NCBI GenBank assembly: GCA_947000775.1
Contig: CAMQGK010000516.1
Location: 2,346,001-2,410,000 of the forward strand
DNA from: Pterois miles
Lineage: Eukaryota; Chordata; Actinopteri; Perciformes; Scorpaenidae
DNA: 64,000 nt
Direction: 5' to 3'
Within the stretch, counting starts at the first letter, position 1; each line of letters begins with the position of its first letter. A program made the translations under genes and the position numbers. This document shows positions 32,801 through 45,380 of the stretch, one piece after another. A model generated the notes under the pieces. The model saw only the letters and a list, made by a program, of their open reading frames with translations, was not told the DNA's origin and did not search any database.

Positions 32801-34699
32801 AAGTATTTTATATACGTTAATTTTAGCTTCATGAAGCCACAGTGACATAGCATGCTTTTTGTGTACCAGCTGTCTCATTGTCTTCCACCGCCTGCTGTTT
32901 TTCTCCAACCTTTGACTTTTATCTTTTAACTGTCTGTTAAACTGGACAAGCAATAACACATCACTTAAAACTGCTGAACTTATCTGTGACTGAAATTAAG
33001 TTGTTAGAGAGTCACAATGTTGGTTTCAGTAACCTCAGTCACTTTATTAGCCAGCTTGCCTTCCTGATTTGCCTCTTGGACTGGAGGCTCAGCCTGCTCA
33101 TCTGTATTCAGACAGCATTCAGGGAAGCTACCCATACTCTACATTTAATCTATACTGTGACACCAGCATCTGCACTTACACACACTGCCTTCTGAAAGTG
33201 GCAGAATATTGCTGTCTAAATCATCAATACTCCAAATACCAGATGCTCAAGATGCTCAAGGGAGACCTGCAAACAATTAAAGCATTCATTAAGTCAAAAG
33301 ATGCACCAAAACAACGTCATGCGTCAGAGGCTGAGGTGAGCAACAAGGACACCAAGGGCAAGAATGTAATATAAGATCGATAGATGTTTTTCATTTATGT
33401 TGTACAAGATGCCAAAAATGTTCAGTCTGACTTTAGAGCCATGAAACAGGTACAATCATCTCCATCAGCTTTAGAGCTTCAGTTTCTAACACATCTGTGT
33501 GATGACTCAGAAGAACTGTCATCAGAAAGGACTACACCAACCCTGAATTTATTATCCTTATTATCCTTAGCTGGATCTCACATTTTACAGTTTGTATCGG
33601 GCTCAGCCACATATCAAAGAGGAGCCATTTGGTTCAGGCTGGGAAAAGGTTAAAAGAAACACATGAAAATGATCAGCAGTATCTCATGTCCAACGCTTAC
33701 GCATTGCTGAGCCGTCCAAACAGCGCAGGTCCACTCTGGGAGGTCCACGGCACACTCCTGACCTCCCTGACAGAGTTATCATGGTCCCTGTCAGTTCAGT
33801 AGAAACAGTTGAGGGGTGGTGTGCTCTCCTTGTGAGGAGCACAGTATACCGCCTGCACTGGCACTGCTCATAGACTGGAACCTGTTTAACACATTACAAT
33901 CTCAAGGCCGTCTGGGTTGATGCTCTGGTCTCATTCCCTGTGCTCTGTAGAGTCCAGCTATTATTATTGTATTAGAGTGTTATTCACAGATAAGGCAATG
34001 CTCTTTTCTATTAATGTTAATGTTAATGAAATCAGTAGATTATGTATGTGACTCTTTCTTCTGCCCTTTTCTTTCTATCTCTCTATCCCTGACCTTCAGA
34101 TCAATATTTCAAATTGTTATCTTGTGATTACAGAACTATTACCCGTGCTGAGCTGAAAAATTAAAACTCACTCATCAGACATTCTCTGCACTTCCTCTCA
34201 TTACTGGCCCGGAGGGAGGGATCGGGATGGGGGGGTGACAGAGGAGGGAAACGATGCAGAGAGGGGAAAGAGGAGAAGCCGACTGAATGAGAAACGCGAG
34301 GCCATCCGAAATCTGGTAGCTGTCAGGGCAGGTTTTAGGAACAGCAACTGTCGACGTGTCCTTGAGCAACACGCCAAGGCCTCGCGGCTCTGTTTGACTT
34401 GTGGAGGTATAGAAACAGTAACTACCGTGAGGAAAGGGCTCTCTGCCTTTCTTATTATTCATCCAGCCATTTCGAATGTACTCATCTGATTGAAAAGGCG
34501 CTGTCAGTGGCCGTCACCATTCTAATGCTCAGGTCAGAGTATTAGAGTAGTTTCAGGTGTAGTAAAAATCATGTTTTTTTTGGATAAATTAATTAGGTTA
34601 TGTTTCTAATGTTGTTTTTCAGTTAAAGGTTCTCTATTTGATATGCAGGGCAGCAAACAACTATTAGTTAAAGAGGAATAATGTCTTCCTAAACAGAGA
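32801..34699. other. Intronic stretch, nothing recognised
   Basis: Two plus-strand frames (33069-33374, 101 codons; 33384-33653, 89 codons) are fairly long but have no domain. The first ends in a lysine-rich tail. They could belong to an unknown decayed element. Otherwise nothing. Confidence 0.35.

Positions 34700-34734
<35 letters not shown>
34700..34734. repeat. (GAT)n microsatellite
   Basis: About 11 GAT units. Confidence 0.95.
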
Positions 34735-34735
<1 letters not shown>

Positions 34736-34954
34736 CTGTCTCTCTCCCTCTGTGTGATGTAACCAGAGCTTCTCTGTGTTTTAGTGTGTGTTACTACCTG
34801 TGAGCGTGTCCACTGGTTATCTCATGGCCACTGCTCTGCGGTTACAGCTGAAAACACCGTCCTGACCGTCGGCGGTGCTGGAAGCTTGGTGGCCATCCTC
34901 TGGTTCCCCTCAGCTCAACAGTTATCTGTCTGCAGCACTGCCGTTGTTTGAACC

Positions 34955-34993
34955 GTTAGCGCTGTTAGCACCGTTAGCACCGTTAGCGGCTCA
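34955..34993 (-). repeat. Short GCTAACGG-motif cluster
   Basis: CCGTTAGCGCTGTTAGCACC and CCGTTAGCACCGTTAGCGGC, overlapping, are the inverse complement of the GCTAACGG/GCTAACAGCGC words of the minisatellite at 25364-26075. Confidence 0.6.
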
Positions 34994-35989
34994 GCTGTCG
35001 CCATGTTGAGAGCTGTTAGGAGGAAATAGAAATGCTCTGAATTTTGCATGTAGCACCTTAAAGATAAGTCAATGCTGCCTGTTGGTTTTACACAAAAAGC
35101 AAAAAAGTCTCCTGGGTGAAGACACATCCATCGAATCTCAATCTACTTCCTACTTCTTATATTCATACCTGTGATCAACCATGTGAATAGATGATATCAG
35201 CCTTCTGAACCTGCTAGTAGGTCTAGCAGGCCCTGTCTAACCCTTATATACAGAATGAGCAGTGCTTGAAGGGGAAAGACATAAGTTGTGCCGGTACTCC
35301 CCATGCTGACATGGTGTGTGTATCATTACTACATTCTGAGCAATGTACGATGTATAAAAGTAAAAATACTAGTAAATATTCGGTATGGGGTCCTTTCCTG
35401 AGAAAATCTGAAGGATTTTGACTTAAAACTATATGATTTGACATCACTTTGGATCATTAATAATACCATAAATTGTGTCCAAAAAGCTTAAAGACAACAC
35501 TTGTTATAGGTAAATGATGGTATTATTATTATTTACACATCATAACCTTCATCTGAATATTTAATTATTCTAGAAATGTTTGCTCAATAAAAGAATGTAC
35601 ATAAAAACACAGATTCCAAAAGCTTTAAGTCAAATTTCATTGATTATATTAGTTAAGAAATAAAAAAAGTAGTGATGAACACCTTACTAATTACTTTACA
35701 AAAAGGATGTGAACATTGTTCTGATAAATTACAACTGCCTTGTTCTTTAGGGGTTAAAGGTGCCTTAAAGTTTCTATTCTAGTTTGAAGTCAACTTGCAC
35801 GGCTCACAGGTTTAACATTCCCTCCATTAATTCACACAGAGACACAAAGATTGTTTAAATTAACACCTAATATAATAATAATAATAATACAATAATCTTG
35901 CATTATTTTGTGACAGAGGAATACTTTTATTTTAGAAATCACAGCTCAGTCTCCTGGATGAAAGGACTTTATTTCACCCCCTGGCTCGA
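34994..35989. other. Intronic stretch, nothing recognised
   Basis: AT-rich, no supported feature. Confidence 0.4.
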
Positions 35990-36120
35990 CGTATCACTCC
36001 TAATGGTGTCTTCACACCAAACGCAACGCAAACTTGTCACACGGTGTCAACAAGTCAACGCAAAGACACAAATAGATGCGCACTCACCTCAGGCAATGCT
36101 AATGGCACAAATATGCACCA
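35990..36120 (+). mobile_element. Possible DNA-transposon MITE fragment
   Basis: GGTGTCTTCACACCAAACGC followed by AACGCAAACTTG resembles the start of a fish MITE family beginning GTGTCCACACCAAACGC. No second end recognised. Confidence 0.3.
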
Positions 36121-36199
36121 TTTGCATATCTGCATGATTCGAATATGTTCAACTCAAGTGAGAAACTTGTGTGACGCTGTTTCACAGTAGTCGGTGTGT

Positions 36200-36575
36200 C
36201 AAGGCTGATACAGATACTGTCGACCCCACCCACGACGGCGAACATCCAGCAACCGCTTCACCGTGTAGACGGGGCCGCCATCGATGATCCGGGGGGTGGT
36301 GGTGTCTTGGAGGGAGGGACCAGAGGGCTGTCATTAACGGGTTTCAAGCGTCCGACATGGAACGTGGGATGGACCCTCATAGACCGAGGAAGCTGCAGTT
36401 TAACAGTGACCGGATTGATAATTTTGGAAATGGGGAACGGACCCACAAACCTAGGAGCAAGCTGTCCACGCGAAGGGGCAGATCTCGGATGGACAACCAG
36501 ACCCGCTGCCCTGGAAGGTACGTGGGTGCTGGTGTCCTCCGTCGATCTGCCGCCCTCTTATACCGCATAGGGTTG
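36200..36575 (-). mobile_element. Ty3/gypsy pol C-terminal fragment
   Basis: Minus strand. Translation reads YKRAADRRRTPAPTYLPGQR then VWLSIRDLPLRVDS. After a frameshift it continues GPFPISKIINPVTVKLQLPR, then SMRVHPTFHVGRLKPVNDSP and LVPPS. This is the C-terminal end of integrase in fish Ty3/gypsy retrotransposons, just before the chromodomain; the end near 36205 may hold chromodomain residues (VKRLLDVRRRG). It is a short remnant without LTRs, reverse transcriptase or protease, so it cannot move by itself. Confidence 0.85.
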
Positions 36576-37471
36576 TATGTTTATGGCTTGAATGAGCATG
36601 GGCAGCATAAATACCGCACCCCTACAGGGGTAACGGGTGGTGCGTCCAAAGGGTGGATGTTTAAGTTTATAGGGAGAAAGAAGTTTGTTCCTACTTGTAG
36701 TTGATCGAACTTCACACTGCCACATACTGCAACAGAAGAAAAAGAAAAATTAGTGTGATCAGCGTGTGTCAGTGAGAAGTGTGAAGTATGCACAGTTTAT
36801 GTGGTGAAGTTTAAGTACAACGTGTAGATTACACTACTCGCCCCGACTACAGAGCCTTTGAATACAGCGTTGGCAGTTTGACTAGATCTCTGTTAGTTCT
36901 GTGTTGGATAGTTAATGCAGATCGTTGGGCGCAGTGTGTGAACGTAACTGCAGACTGAACAGCCTTTACGTCCCCTGAACAACTACACTTTGCTCTCCTT
37001 ATGAAGTTTCGTTGCTCCAGGACAACCTCATGCTACCTCCACCCTTACTGGTGACAGACGCTACCAGTGTGTAAAGACTCTCAGACACAAAGTTCACTGG
37101 TAGACCAGGTGAGCAGTGGTCAGCAACAGGTAAGCAGTCAGATCTGGCGGCAAGTCTGGAGGGACACGAGCAGCTGGGAAATAGTCCCAGGTAAAATATA
37201 CTGTAGGTATATCTTATCTTATCTTATCTTAAAAATATGATTGCTCCCCACCCGTTCAGCTTGTGTATTTTATCCATCATCCAGGTGCCATCATCCAGGT
37301 GTATTTTAGTTTATGTTGAGATCAGCTGTACGTAGTATAGAGCAGCAGAGCATCATTAAACGCCTCATTCAGACTGAACAGAAACAAAATAAAACTCACT
37401 CAAACCGTCGTCACGACTCTTTGATCGAACTCAACTCTAATTAGTTTGAGGTGAAAATCTGGTGACTCCCC

Positions 37472-37473
<2 letters not shown>
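36576..37473. other. Intronic stretch with a short TATCT array
   Basis: At 37208-37230 there are about four TATCT units, the same microsatellite that ends the retroelement tail at 19120-19180. The rest shows no supported feature. Confidence 0.4.

Positions 37474-37533
<60 letters not shown>
37474..37533. repeat. (CT)n microsatellite
   Basis: About 30 CT units. Confidence 0.97.
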
Positions 37534-37535
<2 letters not shown>

Positions 37536-38040
37536 TAACAGACAGACAAACAAACAAATAAACCAATGCCAGTGAAAACATAACCTCCTTCAAGGGCCTT
37601 GGTGGAGGTACTAAATAACCCATTTGTTAATATTTAATCATTTTAATTCAAATACAGTATTCAATAGTTATGATTTATAAACGGATGTCTCTAATTTGCT
37701 TCCATAGTTTGCATCTGTTTCTGTGAATATCAGTTCATTGATTGATGGGGATCAACAGTTCAAATGCTGGAAATCCTTGTGGAAAACATAATATATATAA
37801 TGACATAAATATGACATTTCTGTTTGTTTCATGTATTAACGTGAGGGAGGTGACAGTGTCCTCGTCGCTCCACACAGATCTGAGGTTTCTGATGTTTAAG
37901 TCATGTTTAAATGCTCAAGTCATTCTGGTTTCTGCTTTTATCCACACAACAACCTTCAGATGGACGGAGACACACTGAAGCAACACTCACACCCACACAG
38001 GCCCTTGCATTGTGGGAACTCAGTCTGTTTCCAGTTACAG
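37534..38040. other. Intronic stretch, nothing recognised
   Basis: No supported feature. Confidence 0.4.
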
Positions 38041-38482
38041 TCAGTCGGTCGGTGGGTTGGTGGGTCGGTCGGTCGGTCGGCTGGTCGGTTGGTCTGTCGG
38101 TCGGTCGGTCGGCTGGTCGGTCGGTCGGTCGGTCGGCTGGTCGGTTGGTGGGTCGGTGGGCCGGTCGGTCGGTCGGTCTGTCGGTCGGTCTGTCGGTCGG
38201 TCGGCTGGTCGGTTGGTGGGTCGGTGGGCCGGTCGGTCGGTCGGTCTGTCGGTCGGTCGGCTGGTCGGTTGGTGGGTCGGTGGGCCGGTCGGTCGGTCGG
38301 TCTGTCGGTCTGTCGGCTGGTCGGTTGGTGGGTCGGTGGGCCGGTCGGTCTGTCGGTTGGTCGGTCTGTCGGTCGGTTGGCCGGTCGGTGGGCCGGTCGG
38401 TCTGTCGGTCGGTCGGCTGGTCGGTTGGTCGGTCGGTGGGCCGGTTGGTCTGTCGGTCGGTCGGCTGGTCGGTCGGCCGGTC
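38041..38482. repeat. (GGTC)n-based satellite
   Basis: About 440 bases of GGTC tetranucleotides with GGTT, GGCT, GGTG and TGTC variants arranged in a higher-order pattern (repeated blocks such as GGTGGGTCGGTGGGCCGGTC). Because the unit contains no stop codon in several frames, long open frames exist on both strands here (303, 229, 198 and 194 codons, reading SVGRSVGR or PTDRPTDR). They are a by-product of the repeat and not genes. Confidence 0.95.
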
Positions 38483-38579
38483 AGTGAGGGAGGCAGTCAT
38501 CAAGCCGCTGCGTTGGCCAGCACCACCCAGCCAATGGAATCGTTTCTTTTTTTTGTTGTTGTCTATCTACATGGCGCTG

Positions 38580-38858
38580 CCTCGCTGTCAGCCTCTGTGA
38601 CGTCTTCCTCTCACCCCCAACAGCCCCACCGTGGCCGGGGCGGCAGAATGGAGAGAGAGAAAGAGAGAGGGAGGTTGGAGCAAGCTGGTGCGCAAGGCTC
38701 TCAGATGAGAGCGCTCTGCCCACCTCTAGCATTTACCATCACAGAGATAGAGCGACACCCGGAGAAGACGGGCAGCATAGGGAGGAAGACAAGAAACAGC
38801 TTTAGTGCAGACAGGGACAGGGAGAGAGGAGAGACAGAGAGGGAGTCAGTGAAGGGAT

Positions 38859-38917
<59 letters not shown>

Positions 38918-39003
38918 CACTGAGGCAAAACGGGAAAAAGAGGCTGAGAGTCTGCTGGGAGCTCCAGCCTCTCAGCTCCAGGGACACCGGGAGCTGTTAA
39001 AGG
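38580..39003 (+). promoter_or_regulatory. GA-rich, 5'-UTR-like block (speculative)
   Basis: A stretch with a pyrimidine-rich start (CTTCCTCTCACCCCCAACAG), a GC-rich step (CACCGTGGCCGGGGCGGCAG), GA repeats, and GCTCCAGCCTCTCAGCTCCA then GGGAGCTGTTAAAG directly before GTGAAGT. It resembles a vertebrate 5' untranslated exon ending at a donor site. No TATA or Inr is recognised. It could be an alternative first exon within the ntrk3 intron or just a repeat-rich stretch. Confidence 0.2.
38860..38916. repeat. (GA)n microsatellite
   Basis: About 28 GA units. Confidence 0.97.
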
Positions 39004-41159
39004 TGAAGTAATTATAAGCCATCATTTAACATCACTGGATAAATGATGTGCTCCCCTGTGTATTTGTGGGTATTCCTGGACGGCTCTCTCAGCCGGAGCC
39101 AGTTTGAGTTTCAGACCTTCAGAGTGAGGACACGTCTCTGAAGTGAAGCTGCTCTTCACTTGGACATATTTTAGTTACACCAGAGACTGGCACAGCAAAA
39201 TCATCTCTATGTTACAGATTTTGTTGAGTTGTGTACTTTATTCTAAATGTTTCCAACAGTGTCCAGAGAAATGTCATTTTATTCAAGGTAATGGTCATTT
39301 CATTTCATCGCCTGTCCACGGCGTCATATTCGCCTTTACCCCCTCTAGTTGTAGTAACTTCCAGGGAAACATGATGATGATGATGATACATCAACTACAT
39401 AGTTACACATGCCCTCGGGTAAGTGTAAAAATCCATTTTAAGGGGGACATTCGGTAGTCGACAGGCCACTTTACGCTCCAGTTACATGTCCAGTGAAAGG
39501 CTTCATCTCCCATCAGGAGCTAGATTTTTAAAGCCAGAAAACAGAGTCATGAGGAGGAGCAGCAATCCAGTTTTCTCTCAGAACACTTCAAGTAAATGCT
39601 GAAAGGTTATTATGACATTTTTGCCCAAATATGCCAAAAACTTTCTGCCTACTGAAGCTTTAAAGACAATATTTTATTTATGTTAATTCGTGATGTTCTT
39701 ATGAATTCTGCATTCACAGTAATGTATCAAACTTCAGTTATCTCCAGTAACAATGTAGCATTATTCACCACCCTCATTTCTTACCTTCTTAGCCATCTCT
39801 CGTTAGTTTGTTCCAGCTGCCCTTGGCGGTGAAATGCGCACAGAAATACCCAGAATGCAGCATGATGTGTTCCCTGTGATCCCCACTTTGTGAAGCACGC
39901 TGATGTGAGGACGTTTACTGTAGTTTGCTTTAGGAAGACGTCCAGAGAAAGACGCTGGATGCTGCGGTGCTCAGAGCTGGCAGAGCAGCGCTAGCAGCTC
40001 ATCAGGTGACTTACTGAGGTAATAAAGTCTGTCTGACTCTGTATCAATACTGGAGGCTATTCGATTAATGTGAGTGATCAAGTGTGACTGACAGACTGCG
40101 GCGCCTATTGAGCACTAAGGACAACAGAGGGGTGGTCGTGTTGTAAACTACAGCATAAATCTCTATGACCTGTGGACGTAGATTTCCATTAGAGTCAAAT
40201 AATCGGTACAGATGTCCTCGAAGAGTTCAGTTTTTAATGCTACGGCATCACTGCAGCTGGTCCCTCTGAGAGGATTGTGTAATTTCCATTCATAAACACA
40301 AGCAATTTCATAATTTTGAATGTCTGGATTCTTTGTGTCAACAATATTTGTTAATTTACCCTCTTATTGTATACAATTATCACCATGTTCATAAATACTG
40401 TAATTCAGTGTTCAAGCTCCCCTGCCTATACAATACATTTCAAATTAAAGGTCTATCTTAAAGATGATGATAGGTATCAATGTTTTCACATTGCATGATA
40501 TAATTGATCATTGAATCAATATATTGATCCAGATCAAAGTATTGTTACACCTCTTGTATTACTAGGAGGAACAAAGAATATGTGACTAGCTAAAGGAACA
40601 GTTCACCATCTTGACTCTGGATTAGGCTTGGGCTGTATTAGGGTATATGGTAACATTTTATAATAACCAGAATTTATAAATGGCAAATTGATAGTTGATT
40701 AAACTTCATTATTTCACTGTTAATGACAAAACGTTAATTAATAATGTTACTAATTGCTAGAATTTATGTTATATCAACAGTTTATTGTTGCACATGTAAC
40801 ATGATACACATACAGTAAAAAGAAATAAAAAGAAATGTCCCTGTCACCCTCGTGGGCTGGTACCTGTGTCATCCTCTAGTCTCAGGGTTCTGTACAGTAT
40901 CAGCCCACATTTTCATGTAAGGATTCATACATTTAATGTAACAATTGCAAATGATTTAGTAATGACTAACTGTATTGATGTAATCAGAATATCATTGTAA
41001 TCGTTTCTTATCAGCTATGACACGATGTAGAAATTATAAAATAATTATTTTATGTTACACAAACTAATAAAAATAACAAAAATTACAAATTACAGAATTA
41101 CTAATAATTAGTAAGATTTTTTATTATATTTTCATTGTTTCTAGTAAAACTTTTGTGGC
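39004..41159. other. Intronic stretch, nothing recognised
   Basis: AT-rich after 40300. A phrase AAAGGAACAGTTCACC near 40593 is common in fish repeats, but no element can be delimited. Confidence 0.4.
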
Positions 41160-41270
41160 GTTCTTCCTGACATGCTAGCATGATATGGTTGGTACCAGTG
41201 GATTCTGGAGGTTTTTTCGTTTGAGCCCACTAAAGCATCTGTAAAAAGTGAAGCTGGCCAAGGCCACCGG
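41160..41270 (+). repeat. Dispersed fish repeat, short copy
   Basis: CTTCCTGACATGCTAGCATG, TATGGTTGGTACCAGTGGAT and GGAGGTTTTTTCGTTTGAGC correspond to 16887-16985 of the longer copy. Confidence 0.5.
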
Positions 41271-41881
41271 TGCCCTCAAGGAGTGGGAGAGGTGAAGAAT
41301 GTCCTCTAATATCAGTTACTTTACAGAAAAACATCTGTCGAAGTAGTGAGATGTACAGCTCTGACTAGAGAGACAGGAGCTACGTATCTGCTGGCTGTCA
41401 GTCTGTCAGCCCATTGGTCCACTAACGTCATTCAACCTCTGACCTTTGTGCTCATGAGACTGTCTCTCTCACTCATCCTTCTCTGTTCATCACTCACTCT
41501 GTGTCCTTTCTTATCCATTATCAGCTGACTGTTCAGCCGACATGTCACAGCCCGACACGTGGCCTAAATATTAGCATAGGGTATGCGGTAACTGACAAAG
41601 GTCAGAGTCTGATCCCTGCAGCAGCCAGCATGTCCGCCAATACTCACAAGTTGTTTTCAGGTGCCTTTCAGCAAATGTCCAAACCCCAATGCTCAGACCT
41701 GCTCGCTGAGATTCCCTGTGCTGAAAGAGCTGCTACAAACCTGAGCTGGAAATGATGTACATAAAACAAAATGCCATGAATATGCAAGTTAGTGTATCTG
41801 ATGTCATATTTACTTTCATGTGTAATAACAAACAATGGTTCTGTTTTAGGATTTAGGAATAGATGAAACAATCCCTTGAAT

Positions 41882-41900
41882 GAAGAAGAAGAAGAAGAAG
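41882..41900. repeat. (GAA)n microsatellite at LINE 3' end
   Basis: About six GAA units. On the minus strand this is the TTC-repeat tail of the retroelement that ends here. Confidence 0.8.
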
Positions 41901-43365
41901 ATATTCCTTTATTAGTCCCGCGAGGGGAAATTCAATTTTTTCACGTGTTTTCATGTATACCTGAGGCATGAGAGGTGACGATGCATCCATTGGAGTGGTC
42001 TCATGGCTGTGGTGTTGTATGGGGGGGGGCTTCTTCTGCTGCATCTGAGAGGGATTTGATGGTTTGCCATTGGACTTGGCCTCAAATTCCCAAGTCATTA
42101 AGCAGCCTGACAGGCTAGCTTTCCATTGGCGTTGCTCAGCATCAGCTGCCAGCTCGTTGTATTTAAGGCTCTTGTGTTTTAAGGCCTCCTCCACAGCAGC
42201 CTCACAAGGACCAGTGAGCTCTCTGATGTAAACGGTACAAAGTGAGGAGGACCAAAGCACAAGGTCTGGTCTGAGGTTTGTTGTTGCAATCTCAGATGGG
42301 AAGCAGAGCCTTTGGTCCAGATGTGCTGCCAACTTCAAGTCAGCCCCTCCAAGCTGGCAGATGTCCAATAATATATGGACTGTGGTTAGCTTTGCACCTT
42401 CCCGGATGAACTCTCTTACAGATGCAGAAGAGACTGATGGAGGAGGCAGGGCATTGATCTTTGTCCGTCTGGTCTACAGAGCAGCTGCTAGGCACTTGAG
42501 GTCATGGTTGTGTTGCCAGGTGTAACGGCCTTGTTTTAGGCTTGTCTTGCAGCTACCCAGGATGTGCTTGAAGTTTGAGGGAGATGGACAGAGGGGGCAC
42601 GTTGGGTCTTCTCTGTACCATTGGTTGCGGTTAGAGGGGGAGGGCATGACATCATACATTGCTTGTATTAATTATTTCCATGCCTAACAGCTCTCTCCAG
42701 GAGAACTTTCTCCTCTGAACTCGCTCCCATCTCTCCACTGTCCTTGTTTGGCTTGTGGGACAGCCTTTGCACACCTCGTTGCCTGTTCTTGCCGAAGCAC
42801 TTCCTCGATGACCAGGCACCAGCGCTGAGCTGGAGCTGCCCTCTGTCAGGATGGTCTGCTTTCTCCCAGGCCAAGGCCTCCCCTCTCCTGTTGCATAAGG
42901 CCAACAATGTCTCTGTGCCTGAGGTCTGACTTTGCCTAATTCAGTCAGTGTCATTTCCAGACTTACTTTGGAGCATTTGAATTCCTCTGCTAAGCTGGAA
43001 ACGGGAAGCTCCAGCATGCCTCTTATATACAACCCAATGTTACTAAAGCATCTGGGGAGTCCCAGCCATGAGCTGACCAACCTCTTCAGCTTTTCCACCT
43101 TTGAGATTGAGACCTCATAGATGGTAAGAGGCCACATCAGCCTGGGTAGCAGCCCAGACTGAAGGCACCAAAGCTTCAGCCTGCCTGGGAGCATAGTCTT
43201 GTTGATATTCTCAAGGCCACTTTTGGTGTCCTGCCTAAGCTGGTCCACTTGTTCTGTGTACGTGAGGATGGCATCGTACCAACGTCCAAGGCTCTTAACT
43301 GGCTTCTCTGACACTGTTTGAATGGGTTCCTCTACGTAAAACTGCTGTTCTGACTGTTCTGCTGT
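41901..43365 (-). mobile_element. LINE C-terminal half with restriction-like endonuclease
   Basis: Minus strand, in several frames. The post-RT part reads SLGRWYDAILTYTEQVDQLR, MLPGRLKLWCLQSGLLPRLM, WPLTIYEV and LVSSWLGLPRCFSNIGLYIR. Next come a zinc-knuckle-like CPLCPSPSNFKHILGSC and KQGRYTWQHNHDLKCLAAAL. The last part has RPDLVLW, IRELTGPCEAAVEEALKH and LKYNELAADAEQRQW, which fits the PD-(D/E)XK restriction-like endonuclease at the C-terminus of R2/R4/Hero/NeSL-type LINEs. It ends with GGGACTAATAAAGGAATATC and TTC repeats. The RT core is missing and the ORF has at least three frame breaks. Confidence 0.8.
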
Positions 43366-43369
43366 TCGG

Positions 43370-43422
43370 CTCCAGCCCCCCGCGACCCCTAATGGGACAA
43401 GCGGTTGAAAATGGATGGACAA
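43370..43422 (+). mobile_element. Short retroelement 3' end inserted beside the LINE
   Basis: CCCGCGACCCCTAATGGGAC then AAGCGGTTGAAAATGGATGG is the well-known 3' end of fish RTE-type elements (CGACCCCTAATGGGATAAGCGG...ATGGATGG). Only about 50 bases remain, in the opposite orientation to the LINE that it abuts. Confidence 0.6.
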
Positions 43423-44517
43423 TGGAGTCTCTTGCTGTTCCTTGAATTTGTGACTGAACATTTCGGTCAGCCCTTACCGTCAGAAGTTCCTGAATCTCGT
43501 TATCTCTCGGGTTAGACATTTTTTGTTTCTTCCGGTTTTACACCAGCCATATGGAAATGATATCAATGCGCCACTAACTCGTTGTGAATTCTCTAGACAA
43601 TGACAGTCTTTACTCACACATGGACATTACACAGACGTTCTAGTGAGCTGGCAGAATGAAGTCGGATTAATCTCCGGTTTAAGTTAAGCCCATGTTGGAG
43701 TGTCTGAGTCTCCCAGAGGTCAGCACTGTTCAACAGTGTTAGCCAAAGTCAAGCCAATCTCTCTGCATATACTCTAGTCACAGGTATAGACTGCAATTGA
43801 GTCAGTGCCCATAAACCTGATAGGTGCTTTCTTTTCATGTGCTGCATTCCTGCTGAGATCCATCCTGCATCCTTCTTTCCTTTCATTTCCTAGTTTATCC
43901 TTTTATTCATGCTCTCATAGATTGCTGTCTCTTATTTCCTTTAGTCCTCTATCATCATGTCCTCACATCCCTGTTTCTATCTAAATCACCTCACAGCCCA
44001 AACACCTCCTTGTTTCTGTCAGCTGTGAAGGTTGACTGTGTCAGTAGTATTAACTGCAGGCTGATGCGTTCGGCACCAGAGATCACTGACGAGTCCACAT
44101 CAGTAGTTCTCAGTCCCTGGTCCCTCGGGAGGAGGCCTGTATGTATATACAGCTCACAGTCCACAGAGTCCACCAATGATAAAAATCTCATGATTTCCAC
44201 GGGGACAAGTCAGTTACTACAGCAGAATACATATATGCTGTACAATATGGAGAAAAGGTAGCATCAAGGTCAACATATTAATGATGCATTACAGTTGCAA
44301 TGCATGCCTGAGTAGGTTTCAAATTCATAATTAATCAATAAGTAAAACCAAACAAGGAATATTAAAATTCAGTAAAGATAGTCCAATGAGTGTGAATGAA
44401 TATGTGATTCTGTTGCTCCCTAGATTACAGCTTTATGAGGGTGTAATTCAAAGTATAAGGAAATAATAATATATATAATAACTATCAGAAAACATTGGCA
44501 CTTCTTGTTGACTTAGA
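43423..44517. other. Intronic stretch, nothing recognised
   Basis: No supported feature. Confidence 0.4.
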
Positions 44518-44700
44518 AAGAAAGATATTCCTTTATTAGTCCCACAGTGGGGAAATTCAGTTTTACACTCTTTGTTGACACATTACAGTCACACAGTACA
44601 TATACATGTCAATGGAGAGATGTTAGAGGAGGGGGCCCACCCAGGAGGGGGGGGGAAACCCGGGGTACCCTTATACACTTCTTGACTAAGTATATACTGT
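44518..44700 (-). mobile_element. Retroelement 3' tail, inverted copy
   Basis: AAGATATTCCTTTATTAGTC then CCACAGTGGGGAAATTCAG is the complement of the tail seen at 19120-19180. Downstream (5' side of the element) it runs into an oligo-G patch near 44625-44665, which may be poor-quality sequence. Confidence 0.65.
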
Positions 44701-45149
44701 CTGTGATACTGCCGCCCCCCAATATACCCTACTTTCCCTTTACACTTCTTCTTGGTTATTTTTTTACATAACTGATATTAATAACATATTTTGTATGGAG
44801 TGGAAAGGAGGTGTGAAAGGGTCGGCACGTTATGAAACAGAATATTGCAAGAAGTTTGAATCTGGAAATAAAGCTGTGAGATTTTGGAAAATACACTTCT
44901 TCCCTTTCTTGCAGAGAGTAATTTGCATGTCTCCGGTAAATATGAAGCTGCTGCTAGCAGCTGGCTGTTTTAGCATAAAGACTGGAAACAGCTGGAAACA
45001 GCTGGAAACAACTGGCTCTGTCCAAAGGTAAAAGAACACTAAAGGTCACTATTTAACAGGTCATACTGTATGTCGTTAGTTCATACTTCTTTATTTCTAC
45101 TTCCTGGAGTCTCTGCTGGTTGTCTGCCAATGGCCTCTTGTGTATTTAG
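44701..45149. other. Intronic stretch, nothing recognised
   Basis: Includes three adjacent AGCTGGAAACA repeats near 44988-45020. Otherwise nothing. Confidence 0.4.
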
Positions 45150-45380
45150 GTCAACATTATCAATGGTGTCCCAGTAAGCCCTGACAGCGTGACGGTCGCC
45201 ATGTTTCCATTAAGCGTGTTGCTTAATGTAAGAAAAGGCAGCTTATTGATTGATACAGTTGGTACGGTTGTTACGTTACATTAGCATGCAAACCATGATG
45301 TTTTTTTCTAACCATAACCAAATAGTTGTTGCCTAAACCTAACCAATCATTTCACAACATTAATCAACATTAATTGTTAA
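45150..45380 (+). mobile_element. Dispersed MITE-like repeat, copy 5
   Basis: CCATAACCAAATAGTTGTTG then CCTAAACCTAACCAATC belongs to the family at 3037-3130. The upstream part has the matching AAGAAAAGGCAGC/TACGTTACATT region typical of this family. Confidence 0.5.

Noticed and set aside
38012..38923. 303-codon open frame (and 194 to 229-codon frames on both strands)
   Set aside because: They are produced by the GGTC tetranucleotide satellite, which lacks stops in several frames on both strands; the peptide is pure SVGR/PTDR repetition.
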